NCBI RefSeq assembly: GCF_001006785.1
Contig: NZ_CDHO01000003.1
Location: forward strand, 620,001 to 684,000
Origin: Hyphomicrobium_B sp001006785
Lineage (GTDB): Bacteria > Pseudomonadota > Alphaproteobacteria > Rhizobiales > Hyphomicrobiaceae
DNA length: 64,000 nt
Direction of reading: 5' to 3'
The notes below the pieces were generated by a model. That model was not told where the DNA came from, searched no databases, and was given only the letters and a program-made list of their open reading frames with translations. Below are positions 8,012 to 17,004 of the stretch, piece after piece (position 1 is the stretch's first letter; each line of letters starts with the position of its first letter). A program made the translations under genes and the position numbers.

Positions 8012-9133
8012 ATGACAGACTACATTCCCAATCCTGCTTCTCGGCTTTTGCGAATCCTCGTGATCGCCGATTCGAAGATCACCGTACCGCCACACGGCTA
8101 CGGGGGAGCCGAGCGCATATTCGCGCATCTCTGTGAAGGCTTCGCGCGGCGCGGCCATGCCGTTACGCTCATGGCCGCCGAAGGATCAACGAACTACGGC
8201 CGCCTTGTCACCTACCCGTGGGCCGGCCAAAGCGCCACTGCCTGGCGAGGCTACTGCAAATTCAATTTCGCCGTCCGAAGCCTGCGCGAACTCCTCGCCG
8301 GCCATGATGTCGTACTCGCGGGATGCCGCACCGATTACCTGATTCCATTCCTGCTGGCCGGCACACCTTTGATCTACCGGTTTGGAAATCCGATTGACCG
8401 GTCCGATGTCGACCGATTGCAAAATACAGCAAAAGGGCCGCTATCACTCGTCTCGGTCAGCGATCATCAACGCGCTGCATTTCCATCGCGGCGATGGACC
8501 ACAATCCATAACAGCACCGCCACCCAGCGGGTCGCATTTTCAGAAGAAATCACCGAAGGCTATCTCGCTTTCGTCGGCCGTCTCACGGCAAACAAAGGCG
8601 CCGACATCGCGATCCGCGTCGCGAAGCAGACCGGGCTTCCGCTCAAGATCGCTGGAAATATCTCGGACGAGCCGGGCGGCCGCGAATTCTTCGAACGCGA
8701 AATCCGTCCTCATATCGGCGGCAACATCGAGTGGATCGGTGAAATCGCCGACAAGCAAAAGTTCGAATTTCTGGCCGCGGCCAGAGGCATGCTTGCGCCG
8801 ATCCAGTGGGACGAGCCCTGCGCAAACGTCGTCATGGAGTCTCTCGCCTGCGGTACGCCGGTGATTACGACACGACGAGGCTGCATGCCGGAACTCATCC
8901 GCGATGGCGTGACGGGCTTCCTCGCGCATGACGAAGATGAAATGGCCTGCGCGGTCACGCGGATCCCGGAACTTTCTCGCTCAACCTGCCGCAAGGAAGC
9001 CGAAAACCGCTTCTCGACCGAGCAGATGGTCGAGGCATACCTCGACACCGCATGCGCACTAATCGCCAAGAAACAAATGAGTTCGCGAAAAGCCGAATTA
9101 CTCGCCGTATCAACCCAACTTTTCCGCAAATAA
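8012..9133 (+). CDS. Family 4 (GT-B) glycosyltransferase
   Basis: The 373-residue product has the N-terminal HGYGGAERIFAHLCEGF motif and the C-terminal Glycos_transf_1 core. The core includes FVGRLTANKGADIAIR and a donor-binding segment, WDEPCANVVMESLACGTPVIT, with the EPxxxxxxE arrangement. It transfers a sugar from a nucleotide donor to a lipid-linked intermediate at the cytoplasmic face. Linkage and sugar cannot be read from sequence. It sits 5 bp after the flippase and 16 bp before a methyltransferase gene. Confidence 0.85.
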   Translation: MTDYIPNPASRLLRILVIADSKITVPPHGYGGAERIFAHLCEGFARRGHAVTLMAAEGSTNYGRLVTYPWAGQSATAWRGYCKFNFAVRSLRELLAGHDVVLAGCRTDYLIPFLLAGTPLIYRFGNPIDRSDVDRLQNTAKGPLSLVSVSDHQRAAFPSRRWTTIHNSTATQRVAFSEEITEGYLAFVGRLTANKGADIAIRVAKQTGLPLKIAGNISDEPGGREFFEREIRPHIGGNIEWIGEIADKQKFEFLAAARGMLAPIQWDEPCANVVMESLACGTPVITTRRGCMPELIRDGVTGFLAHDEDEMACAVTRIPELSRSTCRKEAENRFSTEQMVEAYLDTACALIAKKQMSSRKAELLAVSTQLFRK

Positions 9134-9149
9134 CTTCGAGGTCAACGTC

Positions 9150-10019
9150 ATGGACTCGCACACGACGCTTCGAACCGCTGTCCGCGCAGCAACTCCATTC
9201 GCGGTCTGGCAAACGCTTGGCTTCGTCAAACGCATCCCAAGTTATTGGCGCATGGATCGAAGCGAAGCGCTGCGCGTCCGAAACCGCACGCCGGGCCTGC
9301 CGCTGTACATCAAAAATGGCGTCACGGTTTTTCCACCCGAGAGCGTGACAGCCTACCTCAACTGGCAGCATCATGGGATCGAGGTCAACGAATCCTCCCT
9401 CGAAGCCCGTGAGTTCCTCGAACTCTCAAAGGGTCGAACGGCTCTGATCGACATTGGCGCGCAGACCGGGTTCATGTCCGCGCTTTTTGCACGCTCACGA
9501 CCGAGCGCGTGCCGCATCCTCTCGGTCGAGCCTGACCCGCAAGTGCTGCCGTTACTGGAACGCGCCGTCACGCTGAACAGCGGTCCACAAACAGAGTGGC
9601 GCATCCTGAACGAAGCGGTGTCCGACATTTCAGGCCGCCTCATAATGCCGATCAGCAATCGCCTGCACGAAAACGCGATGAAGGCCATCAAAGCATCCGA
9701 AATCGACGTGCCGGTGACGACGCTGCCCGACCTTCTGCGCAAAATCGATTGGCGCCCGGACATTATGAAAATCGACGTCGAATCGTTCGAGCACGAGATC
9801 ATTTGTTCGTCGCTTTCGGCGATCGAAAAGATCAAGCCCGCGCTGCAGCTCGAAGTCCACTGGCAAATGCTTGAAAAGCGAGGCCGCAACCCGTCCGACT
9901 TCCTCGCTCCCCTGGCTTCGATGGGATACCGCGGCATTCGCCGCCAATATCGCGACTTGCAGGCTTGGATGCGCGCCGGACGCTCCGAAGCCGTTTCACG
10001 TTTCGCGATTGCCGCTTGA
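9150..10019 (+). CDS. FkbM family SAM-dependent methyltransferase (first of a pair)
   Basis: This is a class I methyltransferase of the FkbM type, which often O-methylates sugars in surface polysaccharides. SAM-binding motif I is LIDIGAQTGFMSALF (about residues 95-109), with the acidic SVEPDP segment after it. The family motif IMKIDVESFEHEII follows near residue 208. The 289-residue length is typical. The next gene encodes a second FkbM protein with the same layout, so the pair probably arose by duplication and may methylate different positions or sugars. Confidence 0.82.
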   Translation: MDSHTTLRTAVRAATPFAVWQTLGFVKRIPSYWRMDRSEALRVRNRTPGLPLYIKNGVTVFPPESVTAYLNWQHHGIEVNESSLEAREFLELSKGRTALIDIGAQTGFMSALFARSRPSACRILSVEPDPQVLPLLERAVTLNSGPQTEWRILNEAVSDISGRLIMPISNRLHENAMKAIKASEIDVPVTTLPDLLRKIDWRPDIMKIDVESFEHEIICSSLSAIEKIKPALQLEVHWQMLEKRGRNPSDFLAPLASMGYRGIRRQYRDLQAWMRAGRSEAVSRFAIAA

Positions 10020-10036
10020 CGAACGGGAAAACACAC

Positions 10037-10945
10037 ATGCTTCAGCAGAGCACAATCGGTCATGGCGTCAAAAGCCTCGTCAAGGCATCGTTGCCGTCGT
10101 CGCTGTTCCGTAGAGCGCGGTTCCTGAAGCGTCTTTCAATCTACTACCGCATGGAAACGTCCGATCTCATCCAGCGCGACATGAACGCCGGAGTCGATTG
10201 CATATTTCTAAACCGATCGCTTCGCTTACGTCTTCCGGACGATGCGCTCGCGCACAACGTCTTCCGCTTCATGGCATTCGAAGCCGAAGAATGGCGATCG
10301 TTTTTAAAGCTCGCCGCGGGCTGCCGCGCATTCGTCGACATCGGGGCATCCGGTGGCTTCTTCTCGGCGCTGTTTGCCGCAAGCCGCCAGGAACCCGTCC
10401 AGATTCTGAGCATCGAGCCGGACCCTCCGTCTCGCATCGTGCTCGCAAATGTGCGCGATCGAAATATGCGTGCAGACACGGAATGGATCATCGACGGCCG
10501 CGCCGTCGGATCGGCCCAGAAGGCTGAATTCGTATCGTCTGGATACGGTGTGGCGCGCAGCCATTCGCCAGCCGGAGATGCCGGCACTCAGCAAACCGCT
10601 GCCAGAAACGGTCGACCCTTCGCCCGCATCGAAGTCGAATGCGCCACGCTCCAAAGCATATGCCGCGAGCATGGCGTCGTCCCGGATCTACTCAAGATCG
10701 ACATCGAAGGCATGGAGTGGGACCTCATACGCGCGTCATTGGATTGGCTCGCGCAGCAGCGGCCTCGCATCCACCTCGAAGTCCATCCCGCCTTTATCCG
10801 CCGCCAGCACCACGATCCTCGCGTTCTGCTCAAAAACCTCGAGCAAATCGGATACCGCGCGCTCGACGGTGCCGCCTGGGCCAGTGCATTCAAACGTGCG
10901 AATGACGACGCGAACTTTCATCTCGACCTCGTGGCTAAGGTCTAG
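10037..10945 (+). CDS. FkbM family SAM-dependent methyltransferase (second of a pair)
   Basis: The start at ATG 10037 lies 17 bp after the previous stop with GAACGGGA as ribosome binding site; an earlier in-frame ATG (9965) lies inside the upstream gene. Motif I is FVDIGASGGFFSALF, the following acidic motif is SIEPDP, and the FkbM signature LLKIDIEGMEWDLI is present. The 302-residue protein parallels the upstream paralogue in order and spacing of motifs. It probably methylates a sugar of the same repeat unit. Confidence 0.82.
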   Translation: MLQQSTIGHGVKSLVKASLPSSLFRRARFLKRLSIYYRMETSDLIQRDMNAGVDCIFLNRSLRLRLPDDALAHNVFRFMAFEAEEWRSFLKLAAGCRAFVDIGASGGFFSALFAASRQEPVQILSIEPDPPSRIVLANVRDRNMRADTEWIIDGRAVGSAQKAEFVSSGYGVARSHSPAGDAGTQQTAARNGRPFARIEVECATLQSICREHGVVPDLLKIDIEGMEWDLIRASLDWLAQQRPRIHLEVHPAFIRRQHHDPRVLLKNLEQIGYRALDGAAWASAFKRANDDANFHLDLVAKV

Positions 10946-10953
10946 GCACAGCG

Positions 10954-12117
10954 ATGCCACGCAAAGACTGCGTCTTCATCGTGTTGATGTCGCTCGCGGC
11001 GGAAGGCACGCCTCGGTTGGCGCTCGAACTCAGCCGCGAATGGATCGACGCCGGGGTGCAGCCGCTCGTCGTCGTCATGCAGCGAACTCCCGATGACCTC
11101 GCCTCGGATTTCGCCGCACTCGGACTGACCTGCATCATGCTCGATCTGCCGGACAGAGGCTACGCGCGCTACCTCGCTCTCGCCTACCGCATACTCGCGA
11201 TAGCACGAGAACATCGTCCGATCGCAATACTGTCAATGCCGCTCGGCTGGCACGCACTCATCGCCCTCGGCGCGCGAATGGCTGGTGTGAAGCGCATCAT
11301 CGCTCACGTCGGCAATTATCCGAATACCGGCGCGCGAAACGCATTCCGAAAGTTCAAGCTTTTGGTGCAGTTGGGCCGCCCCTTCACAGATTGCTTGGTT
11401 TGCTGCAGTCATTACGTTCGCTCGGGCACTGTGCGCCACTTCGGCGTCAGAGCCTCAGAAACCGCCGTCATTTACAACGGATTTCCGGTCGCTTTCGGCG
11501 ACGGCACGCGCAACACGCATCAGCAAAGCGACGGCGCGCCATTTATCATCGGCATGGTCGCGCGATTGGAAGGGCACAAGGATCAACCCACATTGATCCG
11601 GGCCGCGCGCATTCTCCGAATGCGTGGACGCAATGTGGGCATCTGGCTCATCGGCGACGGCAGCCGGCGCGAGGAATTCGAGTCCCTGATCGCAGCAGAA
11701 GACGTCGATGATACCGTCCAACTTCTCGGCATGCGCAAAGACATTCCTGACCTCGTAGCGAAAATGCATGTCTTTGCATTCTCGACGACGAAGGACGAAG
11801 GTCTAGGCATCGCCTTGATCGAGGCCATGGCAATCGGAGTGCCGGTTGTTGCGAGCAACGTGGGAGCCTGCCGCGAAGTCTTGGAGGACGGCCGCCTGGG
11901 AACGCTCGTGCCCCCTGGCGATGCATTGGCAATGGCAAACGCCATCGACGCGATCATCGCCGACGCGACCTTCGCCGAGGCACGCGCACACCTCACCCAA
12001 ACCAAAGTTGTGCAGACATTCTCTATGGTCGAAATGGCGCGCGGCTATTCCGAGTTGCTTGGCCTGCCGTTGCCGGCAAAACCGGAATACGCTCCAATTC
12101 CGGACCGCGCCGCATGA
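10954..12117 (+). CDS. Family 4 glycosyltransferase
   Basis: The 387-residue GT-B enzyme has GMVARLEGHKDQPTLIRAA at the start of the donor domain, a GDGSRREEFESL segment, and the FSTTKDEGLGIALIEAMA motif with the conserved E-x7-E. It lies 8 bp after the FkbM gene. It overlaps the next glycosyltransferase gene by 4 bp and resembles it closely in the donor domain, suggesting tandem duplication. Acceptor and donor are unknown. Confidence 0.85.
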   Translation: MPRKDCVFIVLMSLAAEGTPRLALELSREWIDAGVQPLVVVMQRTPDDLASDFAALGLTCIMLDLPDRGYARYLALAYRILAIAREHRPIAILSMPLGWHALIALGARMAGVKRIIAHVGNYPNTGARNAFRKFKLLVQLGRPFTDCLVCCSHYVRSGTVRHFGVRASETAVIYNGFPVAFGDGTRNTHQQSDGAPFIIGMVARLEGHKDQPTLIRAARILRMRGRNVGIWLIGDGSRREEFESLIAAEDVDDTVQLLGMRKDIPDLVAKMHVFAFSTTKDEGLGIALIEAMAIGVPVVASNVGACREVLEDGRLGTLVPPGDALAMANAIDAIIADATFAEARAHLTQTKVVQTFSMVEMARGYSELLGLPLPAKPEYAPIPDRAA

Positions 12118-13253
12118 AACGCGTGATGCATATCATCGCAGGACTCGGGACCGGCGGTACCGAAGTTATGTGCTTGCGCCTCGCACGCCACTGGCAAGGC
12201 CGTTTCGATCAGCACATTCTCGCTTGGGAAACATCATCGCGAAGCCTGGAACGGGATTTTCAACAGCTCTCGCAAACCAGCGTCAGCGTCATCCCACCCG
12301 ACAAGCAAACACACCTGCAACGATGGCGATGGGTCAGAGCCAAAGTCGCGCAAGTGAAGCCCGATGCCGTTTTGATTCACTGCTTCGGCATTCCGCACAT
12401 CATTTCCGCCGTCGCAGCTCGCAGCGTGGGCGTCAATTCCATCAGCGCATGGGCTGGGAACCCTCCCTCGCGAACTCTAATATCGCGACTACAATTCAGC
12501 GCAGTTCTAATGGCTTCGCGCGTGGTGCAATGCCCCGTCGTTTCATGCTCCTCAGCGGTCGCACAGGAATTCGGCAAGCTCGGCATCGGGATGCCGGCAC
12601 GATACGCAATCGTACCCAACGCCATCGACGTTGCGGACATTCTATCAACAGCCCGCAGGTCACGTGACGGCCGGTGCGATCTCACGCCGACGATCGCAAT
12701 GGTTTCGAGACTGGACGTCATCAAGGATCATGCGACGCTGCTGGACGCTTTCGCGAAAATACACCGCGATATTCCGAACGCGCGCCTTTGGGTCATTGGC
12801 GATGGCAGCTTGCGAACGTCACTCGAAGAACGCGCGCACAACCTCGGCATCTCCAGATCGACAACGTTTTTTGGCAATCGTACTGACGTCGCAAGTCTGC
12901 TGGGACAGGCCGACGTCTTCGCATTCAGCACGACCCGAGACGAAGGCTTCGGCATTGTCTTGATCGAAGCGATGGCGGCGGGAATCCCCATCGTTGCGAC
13001 AGACGTCGCCGCCTGTCGCGAAGTCCTGGCGAATGGAGAAGCCGGACTCCTCGTCGCGCCGTCCGATGCAGACGCATTGGCGCTAGCGCTTTGCAACGTG
13101 CTGAACACGCCAGAACTGCGGGCACGCATGAGTTCAAATTCGCTCCGCCGCGTTCGCGCCGAGTACAGTATCGAGCGTTGCGCCCAACGCTGGGAAGCAC
13201 AGCTTTTTGGCACACAACAACCTATCGATAGGCTGGTCGAATGCGAATCCTGA
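12114..13253 (+). CDS. Family 4 glycosyltransferase, paralogue of the preceding one
   Basis: The start overlaps the previous stop (ATGA). The N-terminus carries GLGTGGTEVMCLRLARHW, the usual acceptor-domain GGxE loop. The donor domain has AMVSRLDVIKDHATLLDAF and FSTTRDEGFGIVLIEAMAAG, almost the same as in the gene before it. At 379 residues it is a normal-sized GT4 enzyme. It overlaps the following gene by 13 bp, so translation of the series is coupled. Confidence 0.85.
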   Translation: MKRVMHIIAGLGTGGTEVMCLRLARHWQGRFDQHILAWETSSRSLERDFQQLSQTSVSVIPPDKQTHLQRWRWVRAKVAQVKPDAVLIHCFGIPHIISAVAARSVGVNSISAWAGNPPSRTLISRLQFSAVLMASRVVQCPVVSCSSAVAQEFGKLGIGMPARYAIVPNAIDVADILSTARRSRDGRCDLTPTIAMVSRLDVIKDHATLLDAFAKIHRDIPNARLWVIGDGSLRTSLEERAHNLGISRSTTFFGNRTDVASLLGQADVFAFSTTRDEGFGIVLIEAMAAGIPIVATDVAACREVLANGEAGLLVAPSDADALALALCNVLNTPELRARMSSNSLRRVRAEYSIERCAQRWEAQLFGTQQPIDRLVECES

Positions 13254-14389
13254 CGTGCATTGGCGACGCCACGTCACCCGCGGCCTGGAGCGGCACGCCA
13301 TTCCACTTGTTCCGCGCCGCGCAACGAGCCGGTTTTCTCGACGACGCCTGGACGCTCGATCCGAGACGCTACCGCCTTCGCAGAGCAATGTGGAATATCT
13401 GCTCTCAACTGCGTCACGGCGAACGCGGCGGGTTTCAATACAGCGCCGATTTTCTGCGCCGCCTATTAAGCCAAGCGAGCACAGTTGAAAGCGACGCCGA
13501 AGTTATCAGCCACTTCCCGCTATTTCCGCCTCCGAACCACGCTGGGCCGGTGAGCTATTACATCGACGCCACGCTCGCGCAAAACTTCGAGGAATACGGT
13601 CTCGCCGACAGCCGCACCGTCAGCCGCCATATGATGGCTGACGCGATGACACGTGAAAAAGAGCAATACAGCTCAGCAAAACACATTGTTTGCATGAGCC
13701 GCTGGGCGGCACGCTCCGTGGTTGAGCGTTATCATGTCGATCCCGCGAACGTCCACGTCGTTCCCGCCGGCTCGAATTTCGATGCTCCGAACTTCTCCGA
13801 CCTCACCGATGTCAAACCGGCGTCGCTGTCGAAACTGCGGTTAGGATTTCTCGGCAAGGACTGGAGGCGAAAAAACCTGAACTTCGTCATCGAGATTGCC
13901 GAATGTCTTCACGATCGAGGCTTCGAAGTCGAAGTTGCCGCCGCCGGTTTCGCAGAATCCGACGGGCCGAGTCATCACCTGCTCCGGCCTATCGGATACA
14001 TCGACAAACACAGCGAGCCGCAACGCTTCCTCGAATTCATGCGATCATGCCATTTCACGTGCCTCTTCTCATCCGCAGAAGCCTTCGGAATCTCAAATCG
14101 CGAAAGCCTGAGCCTTGGAATTCCAGTGCTTGCAAGCCGCACCGGCGGCATACCGGATACGGTCCCTGAAGGATGCGGCCATCTGTTCGATGCACAGGCG
14201 AGCGCAGACGAGATTGCCGACGTCATTGCGAGCTACGTCGATGACCCAGACAGCTACGCTGCGCTGTGCGCTCGCATCGTCGAGCGCTCCGCTACATTCA
14301 CGTGGGAGTCTGCCGTCGAAAAGCTGGCGGCGATTTGGAACGGATCGTCCGACTATTCCTATGAACGTCTGAATTCAGACAATGCCTGA
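13241..14389 (+). CDS. Family 4 (GT-B) glycosyltransferase
   Basis: The 382-residue protein has the C-terminal donor domain of GT4 enzymes: LGFLGKDWRRKNLNFVIEIA, then SSAEAFGISNRESLSLGIPV, where the conserved acidic pair is retained in the EAFGISNRE segment. The N-terminal acceptor domain is more divergent and lacks a clear GGxE loop. It overlaps both neighbours (13 bp upstream, 8 bp downstream). Sugar specificity is not predictable. Confidence 0.78.
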   Translation: MRILTCIGDATSPAAWSGTPFHLFRAAQRAGFLDDAWTLDPRRYRLRRAMWNICSQLRHGERGGFQYSADFLRRLLSQASTVESDAEVISHFPLFPPPNHAGPVSYYIDATLAQNFEEYGLADSRTVSRHMMADAMTREKEQYSSAKHIVCMSRWAARSVVERYHVDPANVHVVPAGSNFDAPNFSDLTDVKPASLSKLRLGFLGKDWRRKNLNFVIEIAECLHDRGFEVEVAAAGFAESDGPSHHLLRPIGYIDKHSEPQRFLEFMRSCHFTCLFSSAEAFGISNRESLSLGIPVLASRTGGIPDTVPEGCGHLFDAQASADEIADVIASYVDDPDSYAALCARIVERSATFTWESAVEKLAAIWNGSSDYSYERLNSDNA

Positions 14390-15626
14390 ACCAAGCCAAC
14401 TAAAATTCGCGGTTTTACAACCGGGCGCACGCTTGCATTATGCTGTGCCTGCGATCCTCGAACGCTCAGGAATGCTCCAGCGTTTCTACACCGATTTCTG
14501 CGCCAGCGTCGGACCGGCTCGCTTCGCGGAACGCATATGGCCCACGCGCCTTAGACCATCATTCGCGCGCCGTATGCTGGGGCGAAAGCTTCCGGCAAAT
14601 CTCACCACCGCGAACGTGCGTCAGGTGAGCAGCGCCGTCGTCGCAGCACACATCGCCGGAAAAATCGGATTGAGCGCCATCCGAGGATCGATTTCCCACG
14701 CCTTGATAAAGCGTGCGCGGAACGACAAGTTGGGCGGCGCCAACGCCATCTATACCGTCATCGTCAACGACGACATCGAATTTTGCGAGGAAGCGAAGGC
14801 GCGCGGCTTTCGCATCGTTCACGAAGTGATGCTCAATCCAGATATCGGCCGGCATCTCACCGAAGAGCATCAGCGCTTCCCGGAAGTCCCCTGGAATATC
14901 CCGTCGTTCGCAGAAATCAGTGAAGGCCGCACGCGCGACCGGCGCAAGTATGAAGTCGCGGACCTGATCCTCGTACCATCCGAGTTCGTTTATCATTCCG
15001 TCATCGCACTCGGCGCCGATCCAAAGAAGGTTGAACTCGTTCCTTACGGCGTTGACGCCAGCTGGCTCGACACGCAACCGAACCCGATACCTGGCCGCGT
15101 CTTATTTGTCGGAACCGTCGGGCTTCTCAAAGGAAGTCATTACCTCGCCGCCGCCGCCCGTCTGCTCCGCGAACGCAACGTCCCCTGTGAAATTCGCGTC
15201 ATCGGTCCCGTTACGAATGCACAAAAATCCGACCCGCTATTCCAAGGTCCAACTTACGTCGGACAAGTTCCGCGAACGTCCGTCCAGCGCGAGTTTCTTG
15301 CAGCAGATGTGTTTGTCCTTCCGACATTGTCCGATGGCTTCGCGCTGGCACATCTCGAGGCTCTTGCCTGTGCCCTCCCGGTCATCACGACACCGAACTG
15401 CGGCTCCGTCGTGCGCGATGGACAAGACGGCATCATCGTCCCAATACGAAACCCGGAAGCCTTGGCTGACGCGATCGAGCGTATCGTTACCGATCGCGAT
15501 CTGCGCCAACGCATGTCTCGGAGTGCACGCGACCGCGCCCAAGAATTCACGTGGGAGAGATACGGCGAACGCCTGATCAATGCGTGCTCAAAACTCGAAC
15601 CCGCCTGCGCTGACAAGCTTCCATGA
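14382..15626 (+). CDS. Family 4 (GT-B) glycosyltransferase
   Basis: The 414-residue enzyme shows FVGTVGLLKGSHYLAAAARL at the donor-domain entry and LPTLSDGFALAHLEALACAL with the E-x7-E spacing (D/E variant). A VPYGVD segment lies between domains. It overlaps the previous gene by 8 bp, and 38 bp separate it from the polymerase gene. The N-terminal half is basic and may bind membrane or lipid-linked acceptor. Confidence 0.82.
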   Translation: MPEPSQLKFAVLQPGARLHYAVPAILERSGMLQRFYTDFCASVGPARFAERIWPTRLRPSFARRMLGRKLPANLTTANVRQVSSAVVAAHIAGKIGLSAIRGSISHALIKRARNDKLGGANAIYTVIVNDDIEFCEEAKARGFRIVHEVMLNPDIGRHLTEEHQRFPEVPWNIPSFAEISEGRTRDRRKYEVADLILVPSEFVYHSVIALGADPKKVELVPYGVDASWLDTQPNPIPGRVLFVGTVGLLKGSHYLAAAARLLRERNVPCEIRVIGPVTNAQKSDPLFQGPTYVGQVPRTSVQREFLAADVFVLPTLSDGFALAHLEALACALPVITTPNCGSVVRDGQDGIIVPIRNPEALADAIERIVTDRDLRQRMSRSARDRAQEFTWERYGERLINACSKLEPACADKLP

Positions 15627-15664
15627 AATCCCGGCAACACACCCAGCGACTGCAAACGAACTAG

Positions 15665-17002
15665 ATGCCGGGTCTATTCTATGGACTGGCAGGCTTCCTC
15701 GCCGTCTTCGGACTGTGGGCAATTTTTCGTGACTGGATGCGATGGCGCGACGTTTTTCATCCGACCATGTTCTGCGTTCCGCAATGCCTGTTCCTTTATA
15801 CGTGGCTACCAATCTACGGCGCAACCAGCGACGAATTCGAATTCGTCTCTCGAGCCGGCTATTGGGACGAACTGGCCAAATTCCAGCTCGTCGCAAACGT
15901 CATGTGCGTTGCGCTGATCCTTGGCATCTGGCGCGGCGGCCGTCACGCGCGCAAAGCCTCTGCTCCGATCCTTCAACAAAATCCAAACGCCATTCTCGCT
16001 GTCGGCGTCGCCTTCGGATCGCTGGGCGCACTGACGTGGCTGATCGGAATCATCAACGTCGGCGGATTTGCAGCCGCATACGGCCATGCATATGGCGGCG
16101 GCTGGGACGATAGCGGCTACGTTCGCGAAGCGGCGCAGTTCGGGTTTGTCGCAACGCCGCTCATTATACTCTCCAGGCGCCACGGAGGAATGCAGCCGAG
16201 GCATTGGATACTCGTGCTCATCTTTCTGACGCCGCTTTTGCTGCAAGGACTGCTCGGCGCGCGGCGGGGGCCGACATTCCTTGCGCTGGTCTGTCTTGCA
16301 GGCAGCTACATTCTCGTCTTTCGCCCGCGTATTCCGTTCGTCGTCGCGGCCATCGGCGCGGCATCCGTCGGTGTCTTGCTCCTCTGGCTGGTCGCCAACC
16401 GCGACGCAATCTATCTCGGCTCCGAGGAAAAGCTCGACGGCTCGGTATCGACGATGCTCGAGAACTGGTCCGGCAACGAATATCTCTTCAGTTCCGCGAT
16501 CGTGCGATACGTCGAGGCAACCGACGACACTTTCGGAGGTCGGCGCATTTTCGCGCACATGAGCGCGCGCATCGTCCCGCACTCGTTATGGCCAACGAAA
16601 TATGCCGACGTCGTTTCCGAGCTGGGCCTGAATATCGATCTGACGCGAGGCGCCGGCATTCCGGTTGATCGCATAGCGACGATCACCGGCTGGGACATCG
16701 CGGTGGGAGCCGCTCCGAGCTTCGTCGGAGATTTCTGCCTCGAGTTCGGATATTTCGCGCCACTTGCAATTTTCGCGGTTGGCTTTCTTTACGGCCGACT
16801 ATGGAAACGGAGCCGCAGCGATCCCCGCGTTCAACCTGCCTACGTGCTGCTCGCCGCTCTCTCGATTTATCTGCTGACTCAAACAATCGAAGCCTGGATG
16901 TTTCGGGCGCTGCTTTTCGGCCTCCCGGCGCTGATCATTCTGCGCATCGTTGCGCGCCAGACGCCTACGCGCGCGCCGTATCGCCTTCGGCAATCGGCAT
17001 AG
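15665..17002 (+). CDS. Wzy-like polysaccharide repeat-unit polymerase
   Basis: The 445-residue integral membrane protein has around ten hydrophobic helices spread along its length. A large hydrophilic loop in the C-terminal half (about residues 245-340) contains the LDGSVSTMLENWSGNEYLF region. Size, topology and genomic position match O-antigen/exopolysaccharide polymerases, which are poorly conserved in sequence. It would join repeat units at the periplasmic face after the Wzx-like protein flips them. Two bases separate its stop from the next gene. Confidence 0.7.
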   Translation: MPGLFYGLAGFLAVFGLWAIFRDWMRWRDVFHPTMFCVPQCLFLYTWLPIYGATSDEFEFVSRAGYWDELAKFQLVANVMCVALILGIWRGGRHARKASAPILQQNPNAILAVGVAFGSLGALTWLIGIINVGGFAAAYGHAYGGGWDDSGYVREAAQFGFVATPLIILSRRHGGMQPRHWILVLIFLTPLLLQGLLGARRGPTFLALVCLAGSYILVFRPRIPFVVAAIGAASVGVLLLWLVANRDAIYLGSEEKLDGSVSTMLENWSGNEYLFSSAIVRYVEATDDTFGGRRIFAHMSARIVPHSLWPTKYADVVSELGLNIDLTRGAGIPVDRIATITGWDIAVGAAPSFVGDFCLEFGYFAPLAIFAVGFLYGRLWKRSRSDPRVQPAYVLLAALSIYLLTQTIEAWMFRALLFGLPALIILRIVARQTPTRAPYRLRQSA

Positions 17003-17004
17003 CA

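Noticed and set aside
9371..10063. 230-codon open frame antisense to the first FkbM gene
   Set aside because: The sense frame has SAM-binding motifs and proper spacing with neighbours; the antisense frame has none.
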